Assembly (NCBI GenBank): GCA_934130935.1
Contig: CAKOYQ010000007.1
Location: 12,988-76,987, forward strand
Direction of reading: 5' to 3'
Source: an uncultured Clostridia bacterium
GTDB lineage: Bacteria; Bacillota; Clostridia; TANB77; CAG-508
Length of the DNA stretch: 64,000 bases
Position numbers and translations under genes: made by a program. Below the pieces are notes generated by a model that worked only from the letters and a program-made list of their open reading frames with translations, did no database searches and was not told the DNA's origin. Shown one piece after another: positions 20,664-28,196 of the stretch (positions are counted from its first letter, which is position 1; every line of letters starts with the position of its first letter).

Positions 20664-21110
20664 TCATTTTCCATTTTCATCATTTTTATTTAACATATCT
20701 TCTATTGTGTGCCATGCTAAAAGTGCACATTTTACTCTTGCTGGCATATTTGATACATTTTTAAATGCAATAGCATCTTCTAATTTTTTTAATTGTTCCT
20801 CATCAGTTGTTTCTCTTTTTATCATTTCTATAAATATCTTTATGATTTCTTTTGCTTCTTCTATTGTTTTTCCTCTTAATGTGTCTATCATTATTGATGT
20901 TGAAGCTTGTGATATCGCACATCCATGTCCTGTAAATGCCATATCTTCTATTTTATTTTCATTTAATTTTAATTCTAATGTTATTTCATCCCCACAATTT
21001 GGATTGTGTCCTATTTCTGAATAGTCTGCTCCTTCTAATTTTTTCTTATTATATGAATTCATACTGTGCTCCATTATTAAATCATTATATACATCTGTTA
21101 AATCTTCCAT
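20664..21110 (-). CDS. sufU: SufU-type Fe-S assembly sulfurtransferase/scaffold
   Basis: This IscU-fold protein of about 148 residues takes sulfur from SufS. Three metal/sulfur ligands are visible: Asn-Pro-Asn-Cys-Gly-Asp (PNCGDE), the GHGCAISQASTSIM loop and RVKCALLAWHT, with the Gram-positive SufU insertion between the second and third Cys. The ATG at 21110 follows GAAAGG and gives the usual MEDLTDVYNDLI start; an upstream ATG adds only basic residues. It is separated from sufS by a small independent gene and a foldback element, an unusual break in a normally contiguous operon. Confidence 0.93.
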   Translation of the reverse strand: MEDLTDVYNDLIMEHSMNSYNKKKLEGADYSEIGHNPNCGDEITLELKLNENKIEDMAFTGHGCAISQASTSIMIDTLRGKTIEEAKEIIKIFIEMIKRETTDEEQLKKLEDAIAFKNVSNMPARVKCALLAWHTIEDMLNKNDENGK

Positions 21111-21165
21111 CTTTTTACCTTTCTTTCTTGACATATTTTTTTTAGTGTGTTAATATATATTTATA

Positions 21166-21196
21166 AAAAGATAAAGAGGCTAGCCCCCTTTATCTA
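21166..21196 (-). terminator. Terminator of the 59-residue gene
   Basis: GATAAAG and CTTTATC pair around GGGGGCTAGCCT on the minus strand, followed by TTTTTA. The stop codon of the small gene lies inside the stem. Confidence 0.8.
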
Positions 21197-21359
21197 AGTG
21201 TGTTTTGTTATGAGATTTGTCCTCGTTTGGATAAATCTCAATTTTTCTTTTTTCAGAACTGTATTTAAATATGTATTTGTTTCTGGAACAAATATGTATC
21301 AAAAAATCTATTCCTCCAAAAGAAACTAATTTCATTAATAGATTCTCTATTAACTCCAT
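21180..21359 (-). CDS. Small 59-residue protein of unknown function
   Basis: This short gene starts at an ATG behind a near-perfect AAGGAGGTG site and ends in its own terminator. The amino-terminal half is hydrophobic with some charges (MELIENLLMKLVSFGGIDF), then a basic stretch with a Cys (HICSRNKY) and a polar, Lys-rich tail. It may be a peripheral membrane peptide. A consensus promoter and a structured leader lie upstream. It stands between sufS and sufU without being part of their logic. I do not recognise the family. Confidence 0.6.
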   Translation of the reverse strand: MELIENLLMKLVSFGGIDFLIHICSRNKYIFKYSSEKRKIEIYPNEDKSHNKTHLDKGG

Positions 21360-21405
21360 AGTAGAGACACCTCCTTCTTTTGTAATTTACATTTAAGCCA
21401 CAATA

Positions 21406-21466
21406 GCATAAATGCATAGATTAGCAAGCATATAGCATAGTTACTCACCAATCTATGCACTTATGC
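21406..21466 (-). promoter_or_regulatory. Stable hairpin in the leader of the 59-residue gene
   Basis: Arms 21406-21422 and 21450-21466 (GCATAARTGCATAGATT and its complement) pair over 17 positions with one G-U. The hairpin lies about 40 bases after the predicted transcription start and about 45 bases before the ribosome site of the small gene. No T-run follows, so it looks like a structured leader rather than a terminator. Confidence 0.65.
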
Positions 21467-21504
21467 CAGAATTCGGTACTCCTTTATTCAAACACACTAC
21501 ACGA

Positions 21505-21533
21505 ATTATATCATCGCCGGTAGTAATTGTCAA
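21505..21533 (-). promoter_or_regulatory. Consensus promoter of the 59-residue gene
   Basis: Perfect TTGACA (21533-21528), a 17-base spacer ending in TGA, and TATAAT (21510-21505) on the minus strand. The transcript leader would be about 140 bases. Confidence 0.85.
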
Positions 21534-21608
21534 TATTTTTCGAACTTTTTTTCGCTTTATGAAATTTTGTCTCAATTCACGTCTAAATTATATGTATTTT
21601 AGAAAATT

Positions 21609-21742
21609 AATAATATATTGTTTTTGAAATACCGCGTAAGCGACCAAACGAGCTTATGCGAGTGCGATATGGAGCAATCTACATCCTAGTATTCTTAATA
21701 TGTGGATTGCGACAGCAAGGTATAAAAAAACAATATATTATT
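21609..21742. repeat. Foldback element with two internal stems
   Basis: The terminal arms AATAATATATTGTTTTT (21609 on) and its complement (to 21742) pair perfectly, and weaker pairing continues outward (TTTAGAA/TTCTAAA). Inside, ATACC pairs with GGTAT. CGTAAGC pairs with GCTTATG, and GCAATCTACAT pairs with ATGTGGATTGC, giving a three-stem, cloverleaf-like outline. It lies directly after the sufS stop. It may act as a terminator, but its complexity suggests a small mobile element or structured RNA. Confidence 0.7.
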
Positions 21743-21760
21743 AAGTTCTAAATATAGTTT

Positions 21761-22987
21761 TTATGAGCCTTGAATTGTAATAAATTTCTTAAACATATCA
21801 TATGCCTTATTTAAAGCATGTACAAGTCTATCTACATCTTCTCTAGTATTGTAAAAATAAAAACTTGCTCTACATGTTGAATCAATACCTAAAAATCTCA
21901 TAAGTGGTTGTGCACAATGATTTCCAGAACGCACACAAACATTTTCTGAATCCAAAATACTAGCAACATCATGTGGATGTACTCCTTTTATGTTAAATGA
22001 AATTACACTTGAATGATTTTCTGTATTTGGAGTTAGATATAATGTCAAATAATCTAATTTTGATAATTCTTGCCTTGCATATGAAACTACATCATTCTCA
22101 AGTTCTTGTATTTTTTTATATCCAATTTTTTGAATATAATCAATCGCTGCACCTAATCCAACAACTCCTTCTACGTTTTGTGTTCCTGCTTCAAATTTAT
22201 TTGGCAATGGTGCAAATGTTGTATCTTGTTCATAAACATATTCAATCATATCTCCACCCATTAAAAATGGTGCCATTTTATTTAATATCTCTCTTTTTCC
22301 ATATAATACACCAATTCCAAGAGGTGCCATCATTTTATGACCTGAAAATACTAGAAAATCTGCATCTAAATCCTGTACATCTACTTTCATATGTGGAATA
22401 CTTTGTGCCGCATCTACAACTACAACTGCACCTTTTTTATGTGCATATTTTATAATTTTTTTTACATTGTTTATTGTTCCTAAAACATTCGAAACTTGTG
22501 CAATTCCAACTATTTTTGTTTTATCAGTAATTTTGCTTTCAATCTCTTCATCTGAAAGTTCAAAATTTTCGTTAATATACATATAATTTAATTTACTACC
22601 TGTTGCTTTTGTAATCTTTTGCCATGGCACTAAATTTGAATGATGTTCCATTATAGAAATAACTACTTCATCATCTTTTTTTAAGTTGTCCATTCCATAT
22701 GAATATGCAATTAAATTTAAACTCTCTGTTGCATTTTTGGAAAATATTATTTCTTCTCTATGTTTTGCATTTATAAATTCTGCTATTTTTGTTCTTGCAT
22801 TTTCGTATACCTCTGTTGCCTCAATGCTTAAACCATATGCACCTCTATGTGGATTTGCATTATTTTTTTCGTAAAATTCTTCTACTGCTTTTATTACTTG
22901 TATTGGTTTTTGAGTAGTTGCTCCACTATCTAAATACGTTATTTTTCTGTTTTGTATTATAGGAAAATCTCTTCTATATTGATTCAT
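21761..22987 (-). CDS. sufS: Cysteine desulfurase SufS
   Basis: This 408-residue PLP enzyme releases sulfur from cysteine for Fe-S assembly. It has YLDSGATTQKP at the start, the HHSNLVPW motif, the PLP-binding Lys in FSGHKMMAPLGIGVLYG and the catalytic Cys in VRSGNHCAQPLM, the short loop of the SufS group that needs SufU. It has a GAGAGGAGAT site. A REP-like unit sits in the 59-bp gap between sufD and sufS. Confidence 0.97.
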   Translation of the reverse strand: MNQYRRDFPIIQNRKITYLDSGATTQKPIQVIKAVEEFYEKNNANPHRGAYGLSIEATEVYENARTKIAEFINAKHREEIIFSKNATESLNLIAYSYGMDNLKKDDEVVISIMEHHSNLVPWQKITKATGSKLNYMYINENFELSDEEIESKITDKTKIVGIAQVSNVLGTINNVKKIIKYAHKKGAVVVVDAAQSIPHMKVDVQDLDADFLVFSGHKMMAPLGIGVLYGKREILNKMAPFLMGGDMIEYVYEQDTTFAPLPNKFEAGTQNVEGVVGLGAAIDYIQKIGYKKIQELENDVVSYARQELSKLDYLTLYLTPNTENHSSVISFNIKGVHPHDVASILDSENVCVRSGNHCAQPLMRFLGIDSTCRASFYFYNTREDVDRLVHALNKAYDMFKKFITIQGS

Positions 22988-23002
22988 CTTCTATCTCCTC
23001 TC

Positions 23003-23038
23003 AGGGACATTTGGGGTCGGTTCCATTTTTGCCCTTTT
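23003..23038. repeat. Single REP-like unit between sufD and sufS
   Basis: The sequence beginning GGGACATTTGGGGTCGGTTC and ending in TTTTTGCCC is the same as one of the units in the inverted pair at 10247-10440. It lies just upstream of the sufS ribosome site. Confidence 0.85.
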
Positions 23039-23046
23039 TCCCTCTA

Positions 23047-24111
23047 TTAATCTAACTTTTTATCAATTTCTTCTAATATTTTTTGTTTTAAATCCTCATC
23101 TGTGATATTTTCCAAAATTTTGTTGAATTTTGCTCTTACCATAAGCTTCATTGCTTCTTTAAGTTCAAAACCTCTGCTCATAATATAAAACAGTTCTTTT
23201 TCTCCAACTTTCCCAGCTGAACTACTGTGGTTCCCTTCAACGTCCTCTTCTGAACATAAAAGCATTGGTAATGCTATAGATTTTGCTTTATCAGACAACA
23301 GCATACAGGCCTCATTCTCATTTCCAGTTGCTTTTTTACAACCTTTTTTAAAATCGATTGTTCCTTTAAAATGTTTTTTTGCATTATCTTTTAGAGCCCC
23401 TTGTACTTCTATATCTATATTTGACTTCACACCTCTTAGTTCACCAATATAATTTAAGTCAAATATTTGATTTTCTTTTCCTAAATAAATTGCATCTAAA
23501 TTATTGTTTGAACACTCTCCAAGCAAGTTTGAATAATAATTAGTTATACTATGTTTTCCCCCAAAATCTATAATTGTATAATTAATTGTTGCATTTGATT
23601 CAATTACATTTTCTATGCTTATAAAGTTATTAGATTTTGTATTTATTAAATTAACTAATATTATATTTACAGTTGAGTTTTCCTTTGCACTAACTCTTAT
23701 AGCTCCATTGTGAAAAGCTTTGATATCATCATCTGAAGCGTATTTTATTATAATAGTTGTTTTTGTGTCTTCATTTGCGATAATTGATATATTATCTATT
23801 AATACTGAATTTTTGTTATCAAATTTAAATCCTATTTGAAAATGTTCATTTGCTTTGCAATTTGTTGTTAACTTTAGCATTTGATTGGCTTGTTCCATTA
23901 CTTGTTTTTTTAATATTTCATTTAATCCATAAGCCCATTGAGTATTAATAGTCTCTTTTTTAATATCTATTTGTGACGTTATTCCTTGAATATCTATGTT
24001 GTTGAATTCTGGAATTATTTCAGGAATTTCAACATTTTCTAATTTTATATTGTTTATGTTGAAGTTTCTTGATGTTCTTACTGGTGTTTCATTTAATTTT
24101 AAATATTCCAT
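23047..24111 (-). CDS. sufD: SufD, Fe-S assembly scaffold subunit
   Basis: This 354-residue beta-helix protein of the SufB/SufD family forms the SufBC2D complex with SufB and SufC. The carboxy end carries the conserved HSSSAGKVGEKELFYIMSRGFE segment, where the His is functionally important. It begins directly after the sufB stop codon, which implies translational coupling. The first 100 residues are diverged, as is common for SufD. Confidence 0.92.
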   Translation of the reverse strand: MEYLKLNETPVRTSRNFNINNIKLENVEIPEIIPEFNNIDIQGITSQIDIKKETINTQWAYGLNEILKKQVMEQANQMLKLTTNCKANEHFQIGFKFDNKNSVLIDNISIIANEDTKTTIIIKYASDDDIKAFHNGAIRVSAKENSTVNIILVNLINTKSNNFISIENVIESNATINYTIIDFGGKHSITNYYSNLLGECSNNNLDAIYLGKENQIFDLNYIGELRGVKSNIDIEVQGALKDNAKKHFKGTIDFKKGCKKATGNENEACMLLSDKAKSIALPMLLCSEEDVEGNHSSSAGKVGEKELFYIMSRGFELKEAMKLMVRAKFNKILENITDEDLKQKILEEIDKKLD

Positions 24112-25509
24112 TTATCCTATTGCTCCTTCTAATTCTAAATTAATCAAATTATTCATTTCAACTGCATACTCTACTGGTAATTCTTTTGCAATAGGGTCTG
24201 CAAACCCTCTTACAATCATTCCTTTTGCATCTTCTTCTGATAATCCTCTACTCATTAAGTAAAATATTGACTTATCACTGATTTTTCCAATTTTGGCTTC
24301 ATGTGAAAATTCAACTTCATCTGTTTGAATGTCATTTGTAGGAATTGTATCAGAAATTGAATAGTCATCTAACATTAACGATTCGCAAGAAACTGAAGAT
24401 TTTGAATTTTTAGCATTTTCATTTATTCTTACTAGACTTCTATATGTGCATTTTCCTCCATTTTTTGAAATTGATTTTGCATTTACTACACTAGAAGTCT
24501 CTGGTGCATTATGCACAACTTTAAATCCATTGTCTAAATTTTGCCCTTTTCCTGCAAATGAAATTCCTGTATATTCTGTTTTTGCTCCTTTACCATTCAA
24601 GATGCTCATTGGATATAACATTGATATTTTTGAGCCAAATGAACCTGATACCCAATCCATTTTTGCATTTTTTCCTACTATGGCCTTTTTGGTATTAAGA
24701 TTTAACATATTTTTTGACCAATTTTCTATTGTTGAATATCTTAAATATGCTCCATCTTTTACATATAGTTCAACACATCCAGCATGTAGATTAACTTTAT
24801 TATACTTTGGAGCTGAACATCCTTCTATAAAATGTAGGCTTGCTCCCTCATCTACAATTATTAATGTGTGCTCAAACTGCCCTGATTCTGGTGAATTTAA
24901 CCTAAAATATGATTGTAGTGGAATGTCAACTTTAACACCTTTTGGAACATACACAAATGATCCCCCTGACCACACAGCACCATGTAAAGCAACAAATTTA
25001 TGATCAGATACTGGAACACATTTCATAAAATGTTTTTTGACTAATTCTGGGTATTGCCTTACAGCTGTTTCCATATCTGTATAAATTACACCTTGTTTAA
25101 TTAGTTCTTCTTTTATACTGTGATATACAACCTCTGAATCATATTGTGCACCTACTCCTGCTAGTGATTGCTTCTCTGCTTCTGGAATACCTAATTTGTC
25201 AAATGTGTTTTTTATATCTTCTGGTACTTCATCCCAATTCCCTGTCATTTTTGTTTTGGGACGTACATATGTTGCTATTTCATTCATATTAAGTTCAGAT
25301 AAATCTGGTCCCCATGTTGGAAGCTCCAAATTTTCATAAACCTGCAATGCTTTTAATCTGAATTCTCTCATCCAATCGGGATCGTTTTTTTGTTTTGATA
25401 TTTCGTTTATTATTTCAGCTGTCAATCCTTTTTTTATTTTAAATTCATAGTTATCTTTATTTTTTATATTATATATATTTCTATTTATTTCTTTTATCTT
25501 TGTTTTCAT
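24112..25509 (-). CDS. sufB: SufB, Fe-S assembly scaffold
   Basis: This 465-residue protein is the main scaffold on which SUF clusters are built. It has YYRLNSPE-like SYFRLNSPESGQFEHTLI, HFIEGCSAPKYNK, HAGCVELYVKDGAYLRYSTIENW and the carboxy-terminal HEAKIGKISDKSIFYLMSRGL. It lies next to sufD, but its natural partner sufC is about 390 bp further upstream, beyond a small opposite-strand gene. A separate minus-strand promoter for sufB is therefore expected; I see no consensus one, so read-through from sufC is possible. Confidence 0.97.
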   Translation of the reverse strand: MKTKIKEINRNIYNIKNKDNYEFKIKKGLTAEIINEISKQKNDPDWMREFRLKALQVYENLELPTWGPDLSELNMNEIATYVRPKTKMTGNWDEVPEDIKNTFDKLGIPEAEKQSLAGVGAQYDSEVVYHSIKEELIKQGVIYTDMETAVRQYPELVKKHFMKCVPVSDHKFVALHGAVWSGGSFVYVPKGVKVDIPLQSYFRLNSPESGQFEHTLIIVDEGASLHFIEGCSAPKYNKVNLHAGCVELYVKDGAYLRYSTIENWSKNMLNLNTKKAIVGKNAKMDWVSGSFGSKISMLYPMSILNGKGAKTEYTGISFAGKGQNLDNGFKVVHNAPETSSVVNAKSISKNGGKCTYRSLVRINENAKNSKSSVSCESLMLDDYSISDTIPTNDIQTDEVEFSHEAKIGKISDKSIFYLMSRGLSEEDAKGMIVRGFADPIAKELPVEYAVEMNNLINLELEGAIG

Positions 25510-25526
25510 AATTTTGCCCTTTCTAC

Positions 25527-25555
25527 TTGCATTTTTTGTTTTTGTGTGATATAAT
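25527..25555 (+). promoter_or_regulatory. Plus-strand promoter of the 69-residue gene
   Basis: TTGCAT (25527-25532), a 17-base spacer ending in TGTGA, and TATAAT (25550-25555). The leader holds competing pairings: TCTCAC with GTGAGA, and GGGGGTT with AACCC. Confidence 0.75.
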
Positions 25556-25635
25556 AGTTGTTATGGGGGTTGTCTCACACCTAGGTCAAGAACCCATCTA
25601 AGTGAGATTTATGTATAATACTAGGAGGTATACTT

Positions 25636-25845
25636 ATGACCTTTAAGCAACTGTTCGAGTACATCCGGGAGGTTGGACGAAAAAACCGAGAATTAGAAGT
25701 TCGCGTAAGCGAACTTGAAAAAATTCTCAAGTCAGCTGATCGGGTTCCGACCCCGGCTCAGCTGAATCCCAGCAATTATCGTCACAACACTGACGACCCG
25801 AACTACAATCCTAGATCAGACTTTAAAAAACAGTCTGATCGATAA
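25636..25845 (+). CDS. Small 69-residue coiled-coil protein, foreign base composition
   Basis: The ATG follows TAGGAGGTATACTT, an excellent ribosome site. Residues 4-33 form a heptad-like amphipathic helix (LFEYIREVGRKNRELEVRV and following); the rest is Pro/Asn/Asp-rich and looks disordered. Hand count gives 94 G+C of 210 bases, about 45 percent, against 25-30 percent for nearby suf genes. It has its own promoter and terminator and is transcribed against the flanking sufC and sufB genes, splitting that pair. No family is recognised; a small oligomerising adaptor is one possibility. Confidence 0.65.
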   Translation: MTFKQLFEYIREVGRKNRELEVRVSELEKILKSADRVPTPAQLNPSNYRHNTDDPNYNPRSDFKKQSDR

Positions 25846-25868
25846 ACGGTACTTGTAACAGTATCGTC

Positions 25869-25896
25869 AAACCCATCTCTTCTTGAGATGGGTTTT
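25869..25896. terminator. Terminator between the 69-residue gene and sufC
   Basis: AAACCCATCTC and GAGATGGGTTT pair perfectly around TTCTT, followed by TTCTCATTT on the plus strand. It lies between converging genes and can work for both. Confidence 0.8.
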
Positions 25897-25897
25897 C

Positions 25898-26635
25898 TCA
25901 TTTATATCTTCCATACCCATTTTCCTCAATCTCTTTAGCCATATCTCCTGTTCCAGTTTTTACAATTTTACCATTTACCAAAACATGTACATAATCTACT
26001 TTTAAATTATGAAGTATTTTTGTATTATGTGTTATAATTAAAACTGCATTTTCTTCATTTTTAAACATTTCTATCCCTTTTGAAACAGTCTTTATAGCAT
26101 CTACATCTAATCCCGAATCTGTTTCATCTAATATAGCAAGTTTCGGATTTAATACTAACATTTGCAAAATTTCATTTTTCTTTTTTTCTCCTCCAGAAAA
26201 GCCAACATTCAAACTTCTTTCAGCATATTCTGTATCCATTTTTAGTTCTTGCATATATTTTTTTACTTCATCTTTAAAACTAAATATTTTTACTGGTTTG
26301 CCTGTTATTTTATTTTTAGCATATTTTAAAAAATTATTTACTGATATTCCAGGTATTTCTTCTGGAAGTTGAAATGACATAAATATACCTTTTCTAGCAA
26401 TTTCATCTGTTTTAATATTAGTTATATCTTGTCCTTCGAAAATTATGCTTCCTTTTATCTTTTTATATGCTGGATTATTTAAAATGGCATTTGCTGTTGT
26501 TGTTTTTCCTGAGCCATTTGGCCCCATAATTACATGAGTCTCTCCTTTATTTATAGTTAAGTTTATGCCTTTTAAAATTTCTTTATCTTCTGCATTTACA
26601 TGTAAATCCTCTATTTCTAGTAATTTGTTATTCAT
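25898..26635 (-). CDS. sufC: SufC, ATPase of the SUF complex
   Basis: This 245-residue ABC-type ATPase drives cluster building on SufB-SufD. The Walker A is GPNGSGKTT (about residue 38), with the SufC-type Q-loop region (FMSFQLPEEIPGIS), signature NVGFSGGEKKKNEILQML, Walker B LAILDETDSGLDVDA and the switch His in ITHNTKIL. The gene follows the DtxR-like regulator by 17 bases, so the two share a transcript. Confidence 0.96.
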   Translation of the reverse strand: MNNKLLEIEDLHVNAEDKEILKGINLTINKGETHVIMGPNGSGKTTTANAILNNPAYKKIKGSIIFEGQDITNIKTDEIARKGIFMSFQLPEEIPGISVNNFLKYAKNKITGKPVKIFSFKDEVKKYMQELKMDTEYAERSLNVGFSGGEKKKNEILQMLVLNPKLAILDETDSGLDVDAIKTVSKGIEMFKNEENAVLIITHNTKILHNLKVDYVHVLVNGKIVKTGTGDMAKEIEENGYGRYK

Positions 26636-26652
26636 TCTCTATCATTCTCCTT

Positions 26653-27108
26653 TTATATTTTCGCTTTTGAAGATGCTCTTTTTACACAATTTCTGCATTG
26701 CTCTCTATTAATATCATAATTACAATTTAAATTGCTCAATCCTAAAACTCTATGGACATATTTTGCCAATTTATTTATGGTTTCATCCCCAATAGTTGAT
26801 TTTATTTTTTCAGCTTCTATTTTTGCTTGTTTTTCATCCAAGTTTAAAACCTCTTTTAAAAATAAATAAACAATATCATATGCTTCTAATATTTTTTTAG
26901 CTAAGTCTTCTCCTTGTTGTGTTAATTCTATTGTTCCATATGTTTCATAATTTATTAATTTTTCTTCTTTTAAATTATTCAATGCTTTATTAACACTGGG
27001 CTTACTACAATCCATTTTATTAGCAATATCTGTTACTCGTATATTACCATTTTGTTTATTAAGCACATACATTGTTTTTAAATATTCTTCTAACGATTTT
27101 GATATCAT
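26653..27108 (-). CDS. DtxR/MntR-like regulator with a carboxy-terminal cysteine cluster
   Basis: This is a 151-residue winged-helix regulator. The first 65 residues match the DtxR family (YLKTMYVLNKQNGNIRVTDIA, KPSVNKALNNLKEEKLINYE). In the dimer domain the usual metal ligands are missing: the EAEKIEH motif reads EAEKIKS and the ERH helix reads EAYD. Instead the tail has Cys129, Cys138 and Cys141 (C-x8-C-x2-C), plus Cys34 in the DNA-binding domain. This layout suits an Fe-S cluster or zinc. It is co-transcribed with sufC and its promoter carries a palindrome at the start point, so it probably senses Fe-S or iron status and represses suf. Confidence 0.75.
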   Translation of the reverse strand: MISKSLEEYLKTMYVLNKQNGNIRVTDIANKMDCSKPSVNKALNNLKEEKLINYETYGTIELTQQGEDLAKKILEAYDIVYLFLKEVLNLDEKQAKIEAEKIKSTIGDETINKLAKYVHRVLGLSNLNCNYDINREQCRNCVKRASSKAKI

Positions 27109-27191
27109 ATTCTATTTCGCATAATCAATTTTATAGAAACATTATCTATTTGCTTGACTAAATCCTTTCTCTTATTTTTTATATACGATTT

Positions 27192-27236
27192 GTTAGCTTC
27201 GGCTAACATTATAATATATATATTCCTGTTTGTCAA
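27192..27236 (-). promoter_or_regulatory. Promoter and palindromic operator of the regulator-sufC operon
   Basis: Perfect TTGACA (27236-27231), 17-base spacer and TATAAT (27213-27208). Immediately after the -10 lies GTTAGC-CGAA-GCTAAC (27207-27192), a perfect inverted repeat covering the transcription start, the usual place for repression. The half-site resembles DtxR-family operators that contain TTAG. Confidence 0.75.
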
Positions 27237-27265
27237 GGCAAACAGGTAAATTTGTCGAATTATAA

Positions 27266-27298
27266 AGATACCCAAGGATAAAATCCCTGGGCATCTGC
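27266..27298 (-). terminator. Terminator of the coiled-coil gene
   Basis: AGATGCCCAGGGAT and ATCCTTGGGTATCT form a 14-base stem on the minus strand with a short TTT loop and a T-rich tail, just after the stop at 27300. Confidence 0.85.
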
Positions 27299-27299
27299 T

Positions 27300-28112
27300 T
27301 TAATCATTTACATGAAAGGAATCCCAAACTTCCTGGGCTCTTTCATTCTCGAATATTACCTGCGCTTTTTTTTCATCTTCTTTAGCTTTTTCAAACATAA
27401 CAGAGATTGTTGCTAAGGTTTTGAGCTCTCTAATCGTCAAATTAGAGACCTCATCTTTTAAAATCAATTTGTTGAATACATCTTGGCTCCTTTCAGCTGG
27501 TACATCAATAAGCTCTTTATTGTTTTCCAACTCTATCTCTCCACTTTCGAAGACCCAGATTTGTAAAACTTCATGTTTCATCAATTCTGTTCTTACTTCG
27601 GCTAATGCAATCTTTAGTTTAGCCAACTTTTCTTCGACATTAGCCTTGCTCTTCTCTATCTCGAGAAGACGTACGGAAAGGATGTTCATTTCATCCTCTT
27701 CTTTAAGGAGCTTCTTTTTCAGTTCCTCATATCTACCTTCTCTTTCTTTCAACTCATTCTCGCTTACCCTCATTCTACATTCTAGCCCTTTTAGTTTCTT
27801 TTCTAATGAGGGAGTTTGGGCTTCTAACTCTTGTTCTCTTTGTTTGAGTTTCTCAAGCAAATCCTCTTCATTCTCCTCTTCTTTTTGAGAAGTATGAATA
27901 GTACTTGAATAAGTTCTATTTTTCTCTTGTTGCTTCGGCCCACTTTTTTTAAGTTTTCGAAACAAATCATCAGCTCCTGCTGATGCTATCCTTCTCAAAC
28001 TCCGATAGACTTCTTCGTCACTTTCATATCCGTACTGCCTTTTAAAGGCTTCTAAACCTTCATTTCTCTTTATTGCGATGTGAACCGCCTTAGTAGTCAG
28101 GTTTTTGCGCAA
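27300..28112 (-). CDS. Coiled-coil protein of unknown function
   Basis: This 270-residue soluble protein starts at a TTG ten bases after AAGGAGG. A small amino-terminal module (AFKRQYGYESDEEVYRSLRRI, residues 18-38) may be a DNA- or protein-binding helix bundle. A low-complexity linker precedes a long coiled coil over about residues 80-175, and a mixed carboxy domain ends at EVWDSF. Base composition is higher (about 40 percent G+C in sampled lines) than in neighbours. It has its own terminator and a possible independent promoter. It could be a phage- or cassette-derived structural or regulatory protein. Confidence 0.6.
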   Translation of the reverse strand: MRKNLTTKAVHIAIKRNEGLEAFKRQYGYESDEEVYRSLRRIASAGADDLFRKLKKSGPKQQEKNRTYSSTIHTSQKEEENEEDLLEKLKQREQELEAQTPSLEKKLKGLECRMRVSENELKEREGRYEELKKKLLKEEDEMNILSVRLLEIEKSKANVEEKLAKLKIALAEVRTELMKHEVLQIWVFESGEIELENNKELIDVPAERSQDVFNKLILKDEVSNLTIRELKTLATISVMFEKAKEDEKKAQVIFENERAQEVWDSFHVND

Positions 28113-28196
28113 AGTTTAATATCCTCCTTATAAAAATTTTTATTCAGGATTACATAAATCCACGTTTTTTTATTATACTATGATTTTATGTAAAAG

